A DNA stretch of 64,000 bases from Branchiostoma floridae (lineage: Eukaryota > Chordata > Leptocardii > Amphioxiformes > Branchiostomatidae). The position numbers were made by a program, and so were the translations under genes. Positions within the stretch are counted from its first letter, which is position 1, and each line of letters begins with the position of its first letter. The stretch covers positions 24,517,834-24,581,833 of the forward strand of contig NC_049985.1 of assembly GCF_000003815.2 (NCBI RefSeq), in the 5' to 3' direction. The notes below the pieces were generated by a model. It ran no database searches and was not told the origin of the DNA. It saw only the letters and a list, made by a program, of their open reading frames with translations. Positions 1 through 11,859 of this stretch are shown here, in pieces.

Positions 1-1320
1 CAATGATATATCTGATAAAGATATGACAAAAAAAGTTTTAGCATGGGTTCGTTTGTTTTTTATAACTAAGAAAGTGAAGACCGATAATTTAAAGGGTGCG
101 TGCTCATCATCATGTGCCGAAGGCAGCTGACAGAAGCAATGAACACAGAATTTTCATCTCTCTAAATTCCAGTCATTTTCAAAGGTCCTTACCTCCAACC
201 AGTGAGCTTGATGGCTGGTTTTACCTTTGCTATAAAGAAAGACACATGATGATTTAACAACAACCATTGTTTAATTGGAACACACTTAACATGAGCCGTC
301 ACAGTTAGGAAGACTTTATGGATATTTTTCGGGTTTGAATCATGATACAAGGTAAAATCTTACATTCGGTGGCAGGTTCATGGTCATTTTTGTGTGTGAA
401 AACCATGCATAATTGTCAAAAAAAATTGCTATAGTGGAATAGGAATATTGAGTTGAGCTCTACATGAGGCATATCTTGGTTGGACTTCGTGAACGAGGCA
501 GATAAGGATACATGAAAATGAATTTCACACATTTTGTTGTTGTTCAGCACAATGTACATCTCATCATTTAGCAAGTTCCTATGTTTGGCCTAGTTTACTC
601 ATACACTGACTTATAAGAAAAGTTACATAAGAAACGTCTCCAGATTGAACTAGACCCTTAAACTAACAATGGGATAAAAGTTGAACAGAACTTAAGAAAT
701 AAACTAGGCTTTACTTGTTAATACCATTTGAATCCGGATATAAAATGCAGATTCATTACAGTGAAAAAACAATTATGTATTATAAAAAAACTCATAAAAG
801 TAAGACAATTGGCTTTCATAAAGTTAACATGTTATGGTTTTTCTGCTCTAAAAGACAGAAAAAGTCCAGGTGAATTTTGAAATTCGCTTAATAAGTTAAA
901 ACAAAGAAAAGCACAAAAGAACAACATTTCAGGTCAATAGTATGTTAAACAGTTTAACAATATAGAGAAACTTTTTAAGAACACACACATGTACACATGT
1001 ATGCGTACTACAGAAAGTGATGAACTTAATTTGTCAGTGGCCCCTGCAAACACATCTACACTAGATTACCTAATGACTTGAGACTGGTTAGAACTAACTA
1101 TTATCCTTTCATATCTGAACAATGATAAAATGAAGGTTAAAGGAATTAAAAAATTCCAGACTCCCCAACTAGACCTCTGGAATTTCTCCAGTCTGGAAAT
1201 TAAGGATAAAAGATAAAGATACAGAAGTAAGCATAATTCCCAGCCCCCAGGATACATCTTTCAACATTGTGGTGCTCTGCCCCAGTTACATCAGCTGTCT
1301 TTAGATGATAAAAGACCTCA
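1..1320. other. AT-rich non-coding stretch
   Basis: No reading frame here resembles a protein family and I see no convincing exon. It lies downstream (minus strand) of the last recognisable exon of PARP14-like gene 1, so it is probably intron or 3' flank of that gene. One 37-base block at 193-229 is framed by a good minus-strand acceptor and donor, but it is too short to identify. Confidence 0.5.
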
Positions 1321-1324
1321 GCCC

Positions 1325-3185
1325 TCCACAAGCCCAGGTCGTCCCGTACACGAGAAGGGACATGCTCCGCTACCCTCGTAGCGGCAAGACCTACTACAAT
1401 ACTACCATACTACAGGGCGTTTTAGTCCTTCCGTATAATGTCACACCAGTCGAAACGGCCAACCACAATATCTTTTACGGCTGAAAGCCCAGGTCGTCCC
1501 GTAAACGAGCAGTGGCGTGCGCCGCTACCCTCGTAGCGGCAAGATCTACTACAATACTACACTACTACTGGGCATTTCAGACCATCAGTATAATGTAATA
1601 CATCAGTAGGAACGGTCAACCTCAATATTTTTTACGACATGAAAAGGCCAGGTCGTCCCGTACACCAGCAGTGGCGTGCCCCGCTACCCTCATAGCGGCA
1701 AGACCTACTACAATACTACACTACTACAGGGCAATTCAGACCATTCGTATAATGTCACACCAGTCGAAACGATCAACCACAATATCTTCTACGGCTGAAA
1801 GCCCAGGTCGTCCCGTACACGAGAAGTGGCATGCCCCTATACCCTTGTAGCGACAAGACCTACTACCATACTACACTACTACAGGGCATTTCAGACCATT
1901 CGTATAATGTATTACATCAGTAGAAACGGTCAACCTCAATATCTTTGACGGCGTGAATGGCCAGGTCGCCCCGTACGTGAGCAGCGGTGTATCCCCGATA
2001 CTCTTGTAGCGGTAAGACTTACTACAATACTACACTACTACAGGGCATTTTAGTCCTTCCGTATAATGTCACACCAGTCGAAACGGCCAACCACAATATC
2101 TTCTACGGCTGAAAGCCCAGGTCGTCCCGTACACGAGAAGTGACATGCCCCGCTACCCTCGAAGCGGCAAGATCTACTACAATACTACACTACTACAGGG
2201 CATTTTAGTCCTTCCGTATAATGTCACACCAGTCGAAACGGCCAACCACAATATCTTTTACGGCTGAAAGCCCAGGTCGTCCCGTACACCAGCAGTGGCG
2301 TGCCGCCGCTACCCTCGTAGCGGCAAGATCTACTACAATACTACACTACTACTGGGCATTTCAGACCATCAGTATAATGTAATACATCAGTAGGAACGGT
2401 CAACCTCAATATTTTTTACGGCATGAAAAGGCCAGGTCGTCCCGTACACCAGCAGTGGCGTGCCCCGCTACCCTCATAGCGGCAAGACCTACTACAATAC
2501 TACACTACTACAGGGCATTTCAGACCATTCGTATAATGTCACACCAGTCGAAACGATCAACCACAATATCTTCTACGGCTGAAAGCCCAGGTCGTCCCGT
2601 ACACGAGACGTGGCATGCCCCTATACCCTTGTAGCGGCAAGACCTACTACAATACTACAATACTGCAGGGCATTTTAGTCCTTCCGTATAATGTCACACC
2701 AGTCGAAACGACCAACCACAATATCTTCTACGGCTGAAAGCCCAGGTTGTCCCGTACACCAGCAGTGGCATGCCCCGTTACCCTCGTAGCGGAAAAACCT
2801 ACTACAATACTACACTACTACAGGGCATTTTAGACCATACGTATAATGTAATACATCAATAGAAACGGTCAATCTCAATATCTTTTACGGCATGAAAGGC
2901 CTGGTCGCCCCGTACGTGAGCAGCGGTGTACCCCGCTAGCCTCACAGCGGCAAGATCTACTAAATACTACAATACTACAGGGCATTTAAGACCATCCGTA
3001 CAATGTCACACCAGTCGTAACGATCAACCACAATATCTTCTACGGCGGAAAGCCCAGGTCATCCCGCACACGAGCAGTGGCATGCCCCGATACTCTTGTA
3101 GCGGCAAGACCTGCTACAATACTACAGGGCATTTTAGACCATATGTATAGTGTAATACACCAGTAGGAACGGCCATGCACAACAT
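1325..3185. repeat. satellite array, about 156-bp unit, about 12 copies
   Basis: The block ccaggtcgtcccgtac recurs near 1334, 1489, 1648, 1803, 1961 (variant), 2117, 2275, 2433, 2588, 2743, 2900 and 3053, a spacing of 153-159 bases. Each unit carries a GC-rich half (cgctaccctcgtagcggcaa) and an AT-rich half (tactacaatactacactact). The AT-rich half is followed by one of two block types: A (cagtcgaaacggccaacc) or B (catcagtaggaacggtcaac). Their order is irregular but patterned. It is a non-coding minisatellite, and short frames inside it are incidental. Confidence 0.93.
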
Positions 3186-3189
3186 CTTA

Positions 3190-3740
3190 TACGCGATGAT
3201 GCGCCTTTCACATGTACTGCGCGATCGGGTAGCACCTTGATGGGCCCCGCATCCCTGGCTGCGCTTGCCGACAATTTCGTGACGTTATCGACGCGCATTT
3301 CGTGATGATGCAGCGTACACATGGACGGCGCGATCGGGCACGGGCCCCGACAGGCCCCCGTATCCCTGGCTGCGCTTCCCAACAATTTCGTGACGTTATC
3401 GACACGTACATCGTGATGATGCAGCGTACACATGGACGGCGCGATCGGGCACGGGCCCCGACAGGCTCCCGTATCCCTGGCTGCGCCTGCCGACAATTTC
3501 GTGACGTTATCGACGTGTACATCGTGATGATGTAGCGTACACATGGACGGCGCGATCGGGCACGGGCCCCAACAGGACCCCGTATCCCTGGCTGCGCTTG
3601 CCGACGATTCCGTGACGTTATCGACGCGTACACTGTGATGATGTAGCGTACACATGGACGGCGCAGTCGGGCATGGACCCCGATAGACCCCCGCAAGCCT
3701 GGCTGCGCTTGCCGGCGATTTCGTGATGTCTTACATGAAA
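3190..3740. repeat. satellite array, 111-bp unit, about 5 copies
   Basis: A GC-rich unit repeats every 111 bases; gcgatcggg starts near 3222, 3330, 3441 and 3552, with a variant near 3663. It follows the 156-bp array directly but shares no sequence with it. Because 111 is 37 codons, a frame open in one unit stays open through the array, so long frames exist on both strands (for example 3134-3655 and 3208-3750, minus). They encode only 37-residue repeats with no known domain and are probably not genes. Confidence 0.9.
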
Positions 3741-3902
3741 CATCTGCCATGATTCACTTGTGAATAGAGGGGGAGTTATATCACATGTCATAAACTCACG
3801 CGAGTGGAGATCTCGCGAGAGTTCATTCCATTGTGATATCATTGGGAATCTGATGTATTTGAGTTCTTGAGTGCGATTAGATGAAACATTGCAAAAACCC
3901 AC

Positions 3903-6469
3903 CTGAAGTTTGAGTCCGCCTGCCTCCAGGAGCGCCCTGGAAACCACACCAGTCCTTAGGTTCAGCTCTGGGCCGATGATGTTGACAATAATGTCAGCCT
4001 AGTGAAAACACAAACAGTGTTCAATTATTTTTGTCCGATAAGAGCAGTGGAAAATGTTTTATTAAATGCACAGATAAAGGTGTAGAAGAGAACATTTACC
4101 TGTTGATCTAAAATGCTGCCTCTGATGAGCGTGATCTTCAGTCCCTGGTTGGTGAACATGCTGTAGGAGCTCGGGGTTACCAGGTGCTCACCGTACTCCG
4201 GCGGACACGGGGGCGGTCCTCGCGCTGCAGCAGGTGGTAGTACGATCGACTCTGGACTTGTCTCCTGGGACTCTGAATCCGGATTCCATCCTTCGTACTC
4301 CTCGAATGTCTCACGTAAGGCCTTCTTGAACGATTGGGCGATATCCATGTCGATTCCAACGAAGTGGACTTCACTGACGGTGCTCTCCTTGTTCCTCTTG
4401 AAGTACAATCCGGTAGCCCTGACTACTGTTTTGGTGCAGAGGTCCAGTGGACCACCAAATATGCCGGATGATATAGCAGGGATCGCTACAGAGCTGAAGC
4501 CACATCGCGATGCCATCGCCAGGACATTAGTGACCGTTTCGAACAGCTCATCTCGAGACCTCTTGTCGTCTTTGATCTCGTGAAAATTTGGCCCGACAGC
4601 ATGGATAACAGCCTTGCACGGCAACTTGCCAGGACCAGTGACCCTCACGGCACCAACCATCAAGACTTTGGGCTCATCCTTCATGATTCGGTCGCAGTGA
4701 TCCTGGATCTCCTTGCCACCTGCCCTTATGATTGCCTCTGCAAGACCACCTCTGTTATTGAGATTCTTATCTGCCGCATTCGCGATGGAGTCGACGTGGT
4801 GCTTCGTCAAATCTTCTTTGAAGACAAGCAGCTTTCTGCTTCGAGGGAGGAGAACGTGGTTTAAGGGCTCGCAATGTCTATCGTCTGGTTTCTTCTCCTG
4901 GTGTGTTTTGATGATGCAGTTGAAAATGTCACTTATGGACTTCAGCTTTTCGTCTCCAGGTTGTCCGGGTGAAAAGTACTTTCTCATCCCTGGGTTTTGG
5001 ATGGAGAGTTGCTGATGTGTAACGCTGCCCTGCAGTTGCTGGATATATTTGGCTGTTTGTTGTATGCCATCCTTGGTCCCCACAACTGTGAATCCCGCCA
5101 CCTCACCATCTGTAGTCGCTGTGATGTAGCCCTTGCCCTTCTGAAGTCTTCCCTGTAACTTGTCTATGGCCCCCTTCTTCATCTTTTGCAGGAACTCCAC
5201 CATACCGACTGGCATATCCACAATGCTTTTCAGTACAGTGTTGTTCTTTAAGAACTTGTCGGTTTGCTCTTTCACCATGTTGACGTTCTCAGACGGACCT
5301 GTGATCAACACACGTTTCACATCCTTATCACTATTGACAGCTATTTGTAGAGGTCCCGAAAATGAGTCCTGAATGGTAGAGAGGAAACTTGTCCACTCAT
5401 CCGAGTCGAGGACCTTCAGGGCTGGACCATAAACAGGCATTTCCGTCTCCGTCACTGTGCTCCTGAACCGATCCACTGCTTTGAGATATTCGTCCTCTGA
5501 TTCTGTAACAATGGTGAGCATTCCTCCCTCGACGGCCCAGTGAGCTTGGATCCGCTGATTCTTGAGACACTTGTTGATGTACGACCTCCACGGGTCTCTG
5601 GTAACGAAGCGTAAGAACGCCTCTGCTGCTGACACAGGGATCTGGTTGGTTGATATTTCCCTCAGCTTTGCGTACACTTCGACTATAGCGGCACTGATGG
5701 CCGCGGAAACCCCCTTAAAAACGAGACGTCCAGCTGTGTCTGCTTCCACGCGGTGTTTCTTCGTCACGGCTTCGATGTACCCGGTCTCAAGGAGATGCTG
5801 TAGCTCCAGCGGCTTCATCTCTATGGGTGGACCAAGGACAACTGCTGTTTCCTTCGCATATTTCTCTTCCTCTTTGGAGATGAAGTCTCGTATGGCCGTT
5901 TCAACTTGAGAAACATGCACCTTTGGCCCCGTGAGCGTTACAGCCTGGTCGGCGAGGCTTACCTTCATCACCACTTTTTTGCCTGGATCAGCACAGTTGT
6001 TTATCTGTGCCAGTCTGGCCGGGACGGTGTCCCAGATAGTGGCAGGGACCTGGATCGACTCAGAAGAGAAACTCAATAGGACTTTTTGGAAGGCGTTCAG
6101 CGCCTCTAGGGACCAGTCATGCTCATCAATGGCTCGTGCAGCTTTATTTTCTGTAGAAAATGGAACAATAGCTGCGAGCCTGCGGTCGTCTTCGTGGGGC
6201 CACACCAGTGATGCGGAGACAGGGCGAAGGGATGACTTCACGAGCAGCACGGAGTTGACATCGCTGGTCATGTACTTCATGACAATTGGCTCCACCTGAA
6301 CTACGATAGGCTGTGGCAGTTTGATCGGTTCAGGCTTGACAGTTGCTGTCTTCCTATCGAGGTAATGATGAGGCGGTTGGACTTGGATCGGGGTTTGCTG
6401 AAGTTTGTGCTCCCGTTTGACGACATGGGAAACACCTATGAGGATCGATTTGATTCCAGTAAGTACCGA
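3903..6469 (-). CDS. PARP14-like protein 1, partial (KH-like repeats, macrodomain 1, start of macrodomain 2)
   Basis: Two exons are visible, 6469-4100 (790 codons) and 3998-3903 (32 codons), both phase 0/0. The acceptors are TTTTAG at 6470 and CACTAG at 3999; the donors are CAG|GTAAAT and CAG|GTGGGT. The large exon has no start codon of its own; upstream exons were not found. Its first two thirds contain weak KH/RRM-like repeats typical of PARP14 (GYITATTDGEVAGFTVVGTK, then KYFSPGQPGDEKLKSISDI). Macrodomain 1 follows at about 4850-4310, with the ADP-ribose loops DSIANAADKNLNNRGGLAEA and SVAIPAISSGIFGGPLDLCT. The second exon begins macrodomain 2 (ADIIVNIIGPELNL). The exon boundary before ADIIVN matches that before ADVLVN in the gene at 32-59 kb, so the two are paralogues. 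The rest of macrodomain 2, WWE and the catalytic domain are not seen, and the gene may continue off the left edge or be truncated. Confidence 0.85.
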
Positions 6470-6584
6470 CTAAAACACTCTCAAATGTGCTTCAGATGAT
6501 TACATCAAAATACACAGTAAAGTGCCTAATGACAAATAGTTGTTGTCAGCTTTGCATTGATCATTGATTAATTTGAAAGAAATA

Positions 6585-6629
<45 letters not shown>

Positions 6630-8300
6630 ATCCCTTATATATATATATTTACATGGCCGTCTTCCTTATATATATGTATACAAACACATCATATAAAAAC
6701 ACATCATGTATGCAAACACACATATTCTGAAGACAATGTTTTTGTGTGAAATGTTTGCGATCTCGTTCGTTCCATGGTGGGCAACTTCTACCTGGAACGC
6801 CTTTTGGTCTAACGCATGGCCGATTCGTATACGTCACTCCCACGTTTTCCGCTGAACGTGCATTACACCCTCCAGTTTTGCCATCTGCTTTTTTATTGCA
6901 TCCCGGTAATACCCCTGTCACATTATCCACGATCTTCGGGCGTATCGATGGAAGATCGGCCATATCTAAGATCAACAAAGGGTGGCGCGTATTTTTCACC
7001 TGAAAACCGTCCCTTTCAAATAAGCCATACTTTGTACCTTGTACAATTGTTATTATTATAAGCGAGGCTCGGGTGGTCGCTACAGAATCGTCGTCCGATC
7101 GATTTTCACCAAATGTGACAGGGGTATAAAGAAGGCGATAGCAAGCTATTTGAGTCCTTGCATATTTGCGGCCAATCAAAAACCTGTTAACGCGGAGAGC
7201 ATGTTACAGCTCCCAGTTTTGATTGGATCCGGGAAGAAGATGAAAACGAATGTCGACAAATACAGTTTGTTTCTGGGAAACATAATAACTACAGTATGTT
7301 TCTGGGAAACATAATAAGGATATGTGTCGTACGTATGGGAAACATAGGGCGCAATAGTTTTAAAGCCGTGATAAAAACGCCGTAGCTTATCGTAATATGT
7401 GGCATGGTCATAAGAGCGTACCTACGTCAATCACTGTGAATCGCAGGCAAATCGTAGGTAAATTTTGCCTTTGGGGACCTCCAACGACAAAAAATAGGGC
7501 TGAACTGGATTTTGACTGGATGTTCCAAATCCCCATTGTCGTACGATTTTTATTAATGATTGATTGAAGACATTTATCGCACATTTTTGCCACACCGGGC
7601 TAAGTACAGGTCACAACTAGACATGTTAAAAAAGTACAGCTAACAAATAGAAAAATGAAACTATCGTTGGATAAGTTCAACTTCTCCTCGCTTTTCTTTT
7701 ATAGTAGAGACGAAAGAGCAGATATGTGTTATGATCGATTATTTGTCTATTTGCATTAAGAATGTGAATTTTTCTACAGCCCTCATAGCAATGACAATTT
7801 GTTCTAACAATGACATGAAAGATTCATAGATTTCGACCATGTTCTGGTATTATTAGTTATTGCTAATTTGGTTTGGAAACTGGAGCCTTCAGATCACGGT
7901 AGTAAACAAAGCGCCCGTAGTAGAGCCTGCGTCCATGGCTAATTTTTCCACGTTGCAGATCCAGCATCACGCAGGGGATGCATGTAATTGTTTGATGACT
8001 ACATACACGTAGTGGATCGTAGGTAAAGTCTCAGCCCTGACCTGTCTCTGGGGTTAGTTTACCAAGCGGATAGTTTGCAAGTGGCTCCATGAAATAAGTT
8101 TTCCATCAAAGGATCAGGAGGACTCTACAGTTTGGTATTCAACAGCTATGCACACATTTGGTCGGTGAAATAAGCATTAAAGCGTTGGCCAGTTATTCAC
8201 AACTTAAAAATCGTACGACGCTGGAAAAATTTTGAACATCGCGAGAAGGACGCTGGTGGATTGTACGCTGGTGTATCGCACGATGTATGTGACCAGGGCC
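6470..8300. other. non-coding stretch between PARP14-like 1 and a MITE
   Basis: It contains a (TA)n microsatellite at about 6578-6628 and a short tandem duplication (tttctgggaaacataataa, 7270-7317). No exon that would link the TIR gene to the PARP14-like exon was identified. The minus-strand frame at 6649-7179 shows no domain and ends in microsatellite-like sequence. A minus-strand ATG followed by a donor at about 8101-8053 is possible but has no support. Confidence 0.5.
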
Positions 8301-9228
8301 TAACCCTATCTATAGACCGGTCTTTTTGGGGATTCCTGGCCCGGGGGGGGGGGTGTTGGGGTTTGGGGCTCTTTTGACCCCCCCCCCCCCTTCGTCGTTT
8401 CGAAACGGCTTGGGTTAAGATCACCAAATTTGGAGGGAATGATGTACTAGTAAAGTTTTATATTTTCTGCAATTTTGGTATCGTCATGACGTAATATGAC
8501 GAAATCATAATGTCATATTTTGGGCTAAAATCGTCCAAAATTTAAATTTCCGCTATACTTACAGGTATTAAAGAAAACGATGACTACAAAGGTTACATTA
8601 TTGCTGTCTAAGTCTGTCAAGTCTTTTGTTGCCCATGACAACGACACTGACAATGATATGACGTCAGAAAATGACGTCATTTGTCCGCCATCTTGGATCG
8701 ACAAGCTTGAATTTTCTAAAATACGATTTTTTCCACATATAACCCCAAAACCAAATAGAAGTGAACTAAAAGGTTCAGGGAATTGTGTTTTGTAAGAAAA
8801 TAAAAGCTTTTGACGGTATTTGAGTGAAAATAACATGATTTATCGTTGAAAATGTCATTGTCCGCCATCTTGGATTTGACCCATGACGTCATCAAAATAA
8901 CATAAATGATGATTATTTAATTAGAAATGTAACTTAGAATTACACAGGATGTTAATGATATAGATAAACAAGTTTGGTCTAGCAATAAAACCATGAAATC
9001 CCATAATTCAAACTGAAATTAGTACATTTGGTAAAATATGCCTGTCAGAAACCCGTTGCCATCGCAACAGGAAAAATCACTAACTCCGATTTTTTCGCAC
9101 AATTGTTGCCAACAATATTTTAGGAAAAGTTACTAAGTTTCGTCGTTCTAGCGTACGTCGGTTGGCAGTTTTACGACGTCAAAGTTGGCGCAGGCACTTC
9201 TAGCCTCCCCCGGGTCTAGATAGGGTAA
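8301..9228. mobile_element. piggyBac-type MITE, CCCTATC family, copy 1
   Basis: The ends are inverted: TAACCCTATCTATAGACCGG on the left and ccgggtctagatagggta on the right, each followed inward by a G/C run. The interior is AT-rich with tgacgtca palindromes and two tccgccatcttggat blocks. A sister copy at 22668-23610 has the same ends with intact TTAA flanks; here the flanks have decayed (cTAA and gtAAat). No transposase frame is present, so it is non-autonomous. Confidence 0.8.
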
Positions 9229-9357
9229 ATGTAACCAGCTGCCGCCACGCCGTGTGCCTGCGAAGTTAGCATGTTACGCCAAAGGGTCAGTTATATCAGC
9301 TACACTAAAATACAGATACAGATACTGATACTGATAGAGACATACAAAGGTACCTAC

Positions 9358-10603
9358 CACAAGCAAGCGAGCAGATCTTTTCAGAGAGGCCGGGGAGGCT
9401 GGTCCAAATTTCCTGAGTATTCACTTTTTGGGCGATGATTTTTCTCAGCTTGTATGAGAACTCCCTGACGAGATTTCCAAATGTCTTGAAACCATCACTG
9501 TTATCGTCTAGCCAAATAGGGAAGATTTGTTTGTTGTTTTCAAGAGCCGCTTCCCATTCTGCACGGATCCACACCTTATTGCTCTGAAAACAGTATTTGC
9601 TAACCACAAATACAAAAAGTTTCATGGAGGGACTTTCTATGACTTTAATGATGCTGTCTAGCTCATCGCCTGGCTGTAAGGAAATCTCGTCATAGAAGAT
9701 TTGTTCCTTCTTCAGGCCGTCAGTCTCAAGACGATCGACAAGTTGCCGCACAAATGCCTTGTTTTCCCCAGCATGGCAGAGGAAGACAACCTTGTCTGTT
9801 TGAGGAAACAATCAAAGGTTGCAAAATTTCAAGGCCTGTCTCTTGTAACACCTAAACTACCTAAACATCAAATACAAGGTACACGCGAACGTAGCATTAA
9901 ACAATCAAAATTTTGGTGTCATCATAACCTAATATGATGCCATTGCAACGTCATTTCTGTGATCTGTTTGGAACCGTGTAAAAAGGGTATTCCCATAAAT
10001 CCTGAACGTATGTAACATGATTTTAGCACTACAGCGACGTCGAAATTGCCAAATCAACTTGGATCCGCCATCTTGAATTTTGAAAATTTCATTTTTTGGA
10101 TATATAATGACAGAGCACAATGAAAACGTTCATTTAAAACTTCTGCTTTCTAAAACAAATACAAATTAGTGGCGAACTTCTAGCTACAAAAACCTGATAA
10201 TGTCCCCCATGTTTGATTTTGACCAATGAAGTCATCAAAATGACACATATTATGAATAGAAAGTAAAAAAGGCACTTTGATTTACATAGTATGTAACTGA
10301 TGTAAGAAAATAGGTGTAGTCTAGGAAGAACATATGAAGACTACATTACACAAACCGTAAGAAACCCATTGCAATGGCATTATAAAAATATAGAACTGTT
10401 CCAAAGTAAATGTTACGAAGATCAACCTAGTATTGCGGCTCTAGCCTAGCGCCTTAGCCGTTCATGCGGTATGGTATACGACATGAAAGTTGGTGCAGGC
10501 CTCATCCTCCCCCCCCCGTTAACATATGAAGTACAACTGTAGCTTGAAAGGTTATGTAATTTGATACTTCATAACCATGCCTACCTTCTGGTGGTGTAGC
10601 CAT
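9358..10603 (-). CDS. TIR-domain protein, N-terminal exons
   Basis: Exon 1 (10603-10585) has a start in good context (AAAAAATGGCT), encodes MATPPE and ends phase 1 at GAAG|GTAGGC. Exon 2 (9795-9358, 438 bases) has a pyrimidine-rich acceptor (TTTCCTCAAACAG) and starts and ends phase 1; joining the two gives MATPPEDKVVFLCHAGENK. Exon 2 is a nearly complete TIR domain: box 1 is VVFLCHAGENKAFVRQL, the middle contains FYDEISLQPGDELDSII, and then comes FVFVVSKYCFQSNKVWIRAE with EWEAALENNKQIFPIWL. The Glu in WIRAEWEAAL sits where NAD+-cleaving TIR domains keep their catalytic Glu (WCLxEL). The donor is TTGTG|GTAGGT; later exons were not found. Whether it continues into the PARP14-like exon 2.9 kb downstream is unknown: that exon starts in phase 0, so at least one linking exon would be needed. 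Exon 1 is less certain than exon 2. Confidence 0.75.
9900..10515. mobile_element. degraded relative of the CCCTATC/CCCTCAA MITE interior
   Basis: Blocks shared with the MITEs at 8301, 22668 and 48579 appear in the same order: atccgccatcttgaatttt, a tcatcaaaatgacacat stretch, a cattgcaatggca block and gaaagttggtgcaggc. The terminal CCCTATC/TTAA sequence is not recognisable. It lies in the intron between the two TIR-gene exons. Confidence 0.6.
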
Positions 10604-10871
10604 TTTTTCTCTTTTACTCCATTTTGTTCCAAGAGACGGCAGTCACTTTCATCATTTCACTAGCTGCACAGATCTCCATCATTTTACCGACTCTCCGAGT
10701 CGTGTAAAACTACATAACGCAAAACGTTTCCCATGAAGAGAAACAAATATTCAGTGCCCAATTTACGTATAAATAGCACTTAGACATACCACTAACTGAT
10801 GTAAACAGAAATCGTGAATAGTGAACAGTCTTGGAGATTGTCGACTTCCGGTTAGCTATGGGACTGGCATG

Positions 10872-11093
10872 AAAAATAAAAATTTAGGCCGGACGTGACG
10901 GCCGATCTAATTTGTTTTGGCCCAAGCTAAACCGAAGTTCTTTTCTAACAATCAATCAGCGCCTTCCAAACTACCAATCAGCGTTCAGACAGATTACACT
11001 GTTCACTCTTGAAGAGATCACAGAAGAAGAAGGACAAACAATCTTTCGAGCTCCCGCCTGACAGACTGGCGGAGTTTATTGCTTGTTTTTGTG
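10872..11093 (+). repeat. split direct repeat A1
   Basis: It runs from aaaaataaaaatttaggccg to gcttgtttttgtg and is indistinguishable by eye from 12637-12858. It forms the left edge of the 7.3 kb element. Confidence 0.92.
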
Positions 11094-11644
11094 TGTAACG
11101 GAAATCTTATTTTTTGTTGCTTCGTGATTTGTTTATTTTGGGAGATTCTCAGCGCTGGATTTGAACATTGTTGCGGTAAGTGAGATGTTTAGTACATGAC
11201 ATTATGGTAGTGTCTGGCGCTACCACAATTTGAGTTCGAAAACTTCCCAGGCACATGTAACGTTACACTGATGCCTCGGGTTTTTCTTTTCCAACCTTAT
11301 AAGTCTTTGAGTATGAGGCAAGTGTTCAATAATCCATAGTTTGTTTCAGTCATTAGCCTATTGTTAGCAAGAGGATAAACGAACAACAGGATTGATTGTG
11401 TTACGTAACGTTAACGTTAACCGTTACCACAAAGAACTGTCGTCGGTGGGGGTGACAAAAATTAAAAGGCCATGGCGTCTTTCACAAAACTTTTTACAGA
11501 TTTACTTGACTGAAAACTGTCAAGTCAAGGGTAGTTTAACCGTGATTCGGTGTTTAACTGACCGTTTTCTAGTCAGGATTGAGGAACTACATGCAGGCGC
11601 TCATAATCAAAATGGGTAAAATTCAACCATTGTTACATAACGTT

Positions 11645-11859
11645 CTAAGAGGGTCTGCATGGGGTGTACGGATGACGATCTACGTTGAATTCTGCAGGGC
11701 CCCCGACTTATTACGCTAAATCGAGGAAGGCAATTACGATGAATTTGGTCGCCTCGCCACGAATTACTGATGTTTAGAAATCATACTTTCTCTACGAGTT
11801 ATGGGAAATAATTAGGCTGCATAGGCATTACGGAAAAGAGCATACAGATCCTCAGTTAA
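11645..11859. mobile_element. small MITE related (inverted) to 60121-60332
   Basis: It shares agagggtctgcatgggg, gaggaaggcaattacg and aatttggtcgcctcgc with the reverse complement of 60121-60332, and ends catacagatcctcagttaa. This copy is degraded at its left TTAA. Confidence 0.6.

Noticed and set aside
193-229. Possible 37-base minus-strand micro-exon with good acceptor and donor
   Set aside because: Too short to assign, and no phase or family evidence ties it to PARP14-like gene 1.
1325-3185. CRISPR-like array
   Set aside because: The whole 156-bp unit repeats, without short constant repeats and unique spacers, and the DNA is eukaryotic.
3134-3750. Overlapping minus-strand frames of 173 and 180 residues
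   Set aside because: They are translations of the 111-bp satellite in two frames, with no domain and no support for a gene.
6649-7179. 176-residue minus-strand frame
   Set aside because: No family resemblance; its C-terminus is read from microsatellite-like sequence.
8053-8101. Possible first exon on the minus strand (ATG, 16 codons, donor)
   Set aside because: No partner exon in matching phase could be found and the peptide is not recognisable.
4100-10603. A single TIR-PARP14 fusion gene
   Set aside because: The TIR exon ends phase 1 and the PARP exon starts phase 0. No linking exon is visible in 6.5-9.3 kb, so fusion cannot be claimed.
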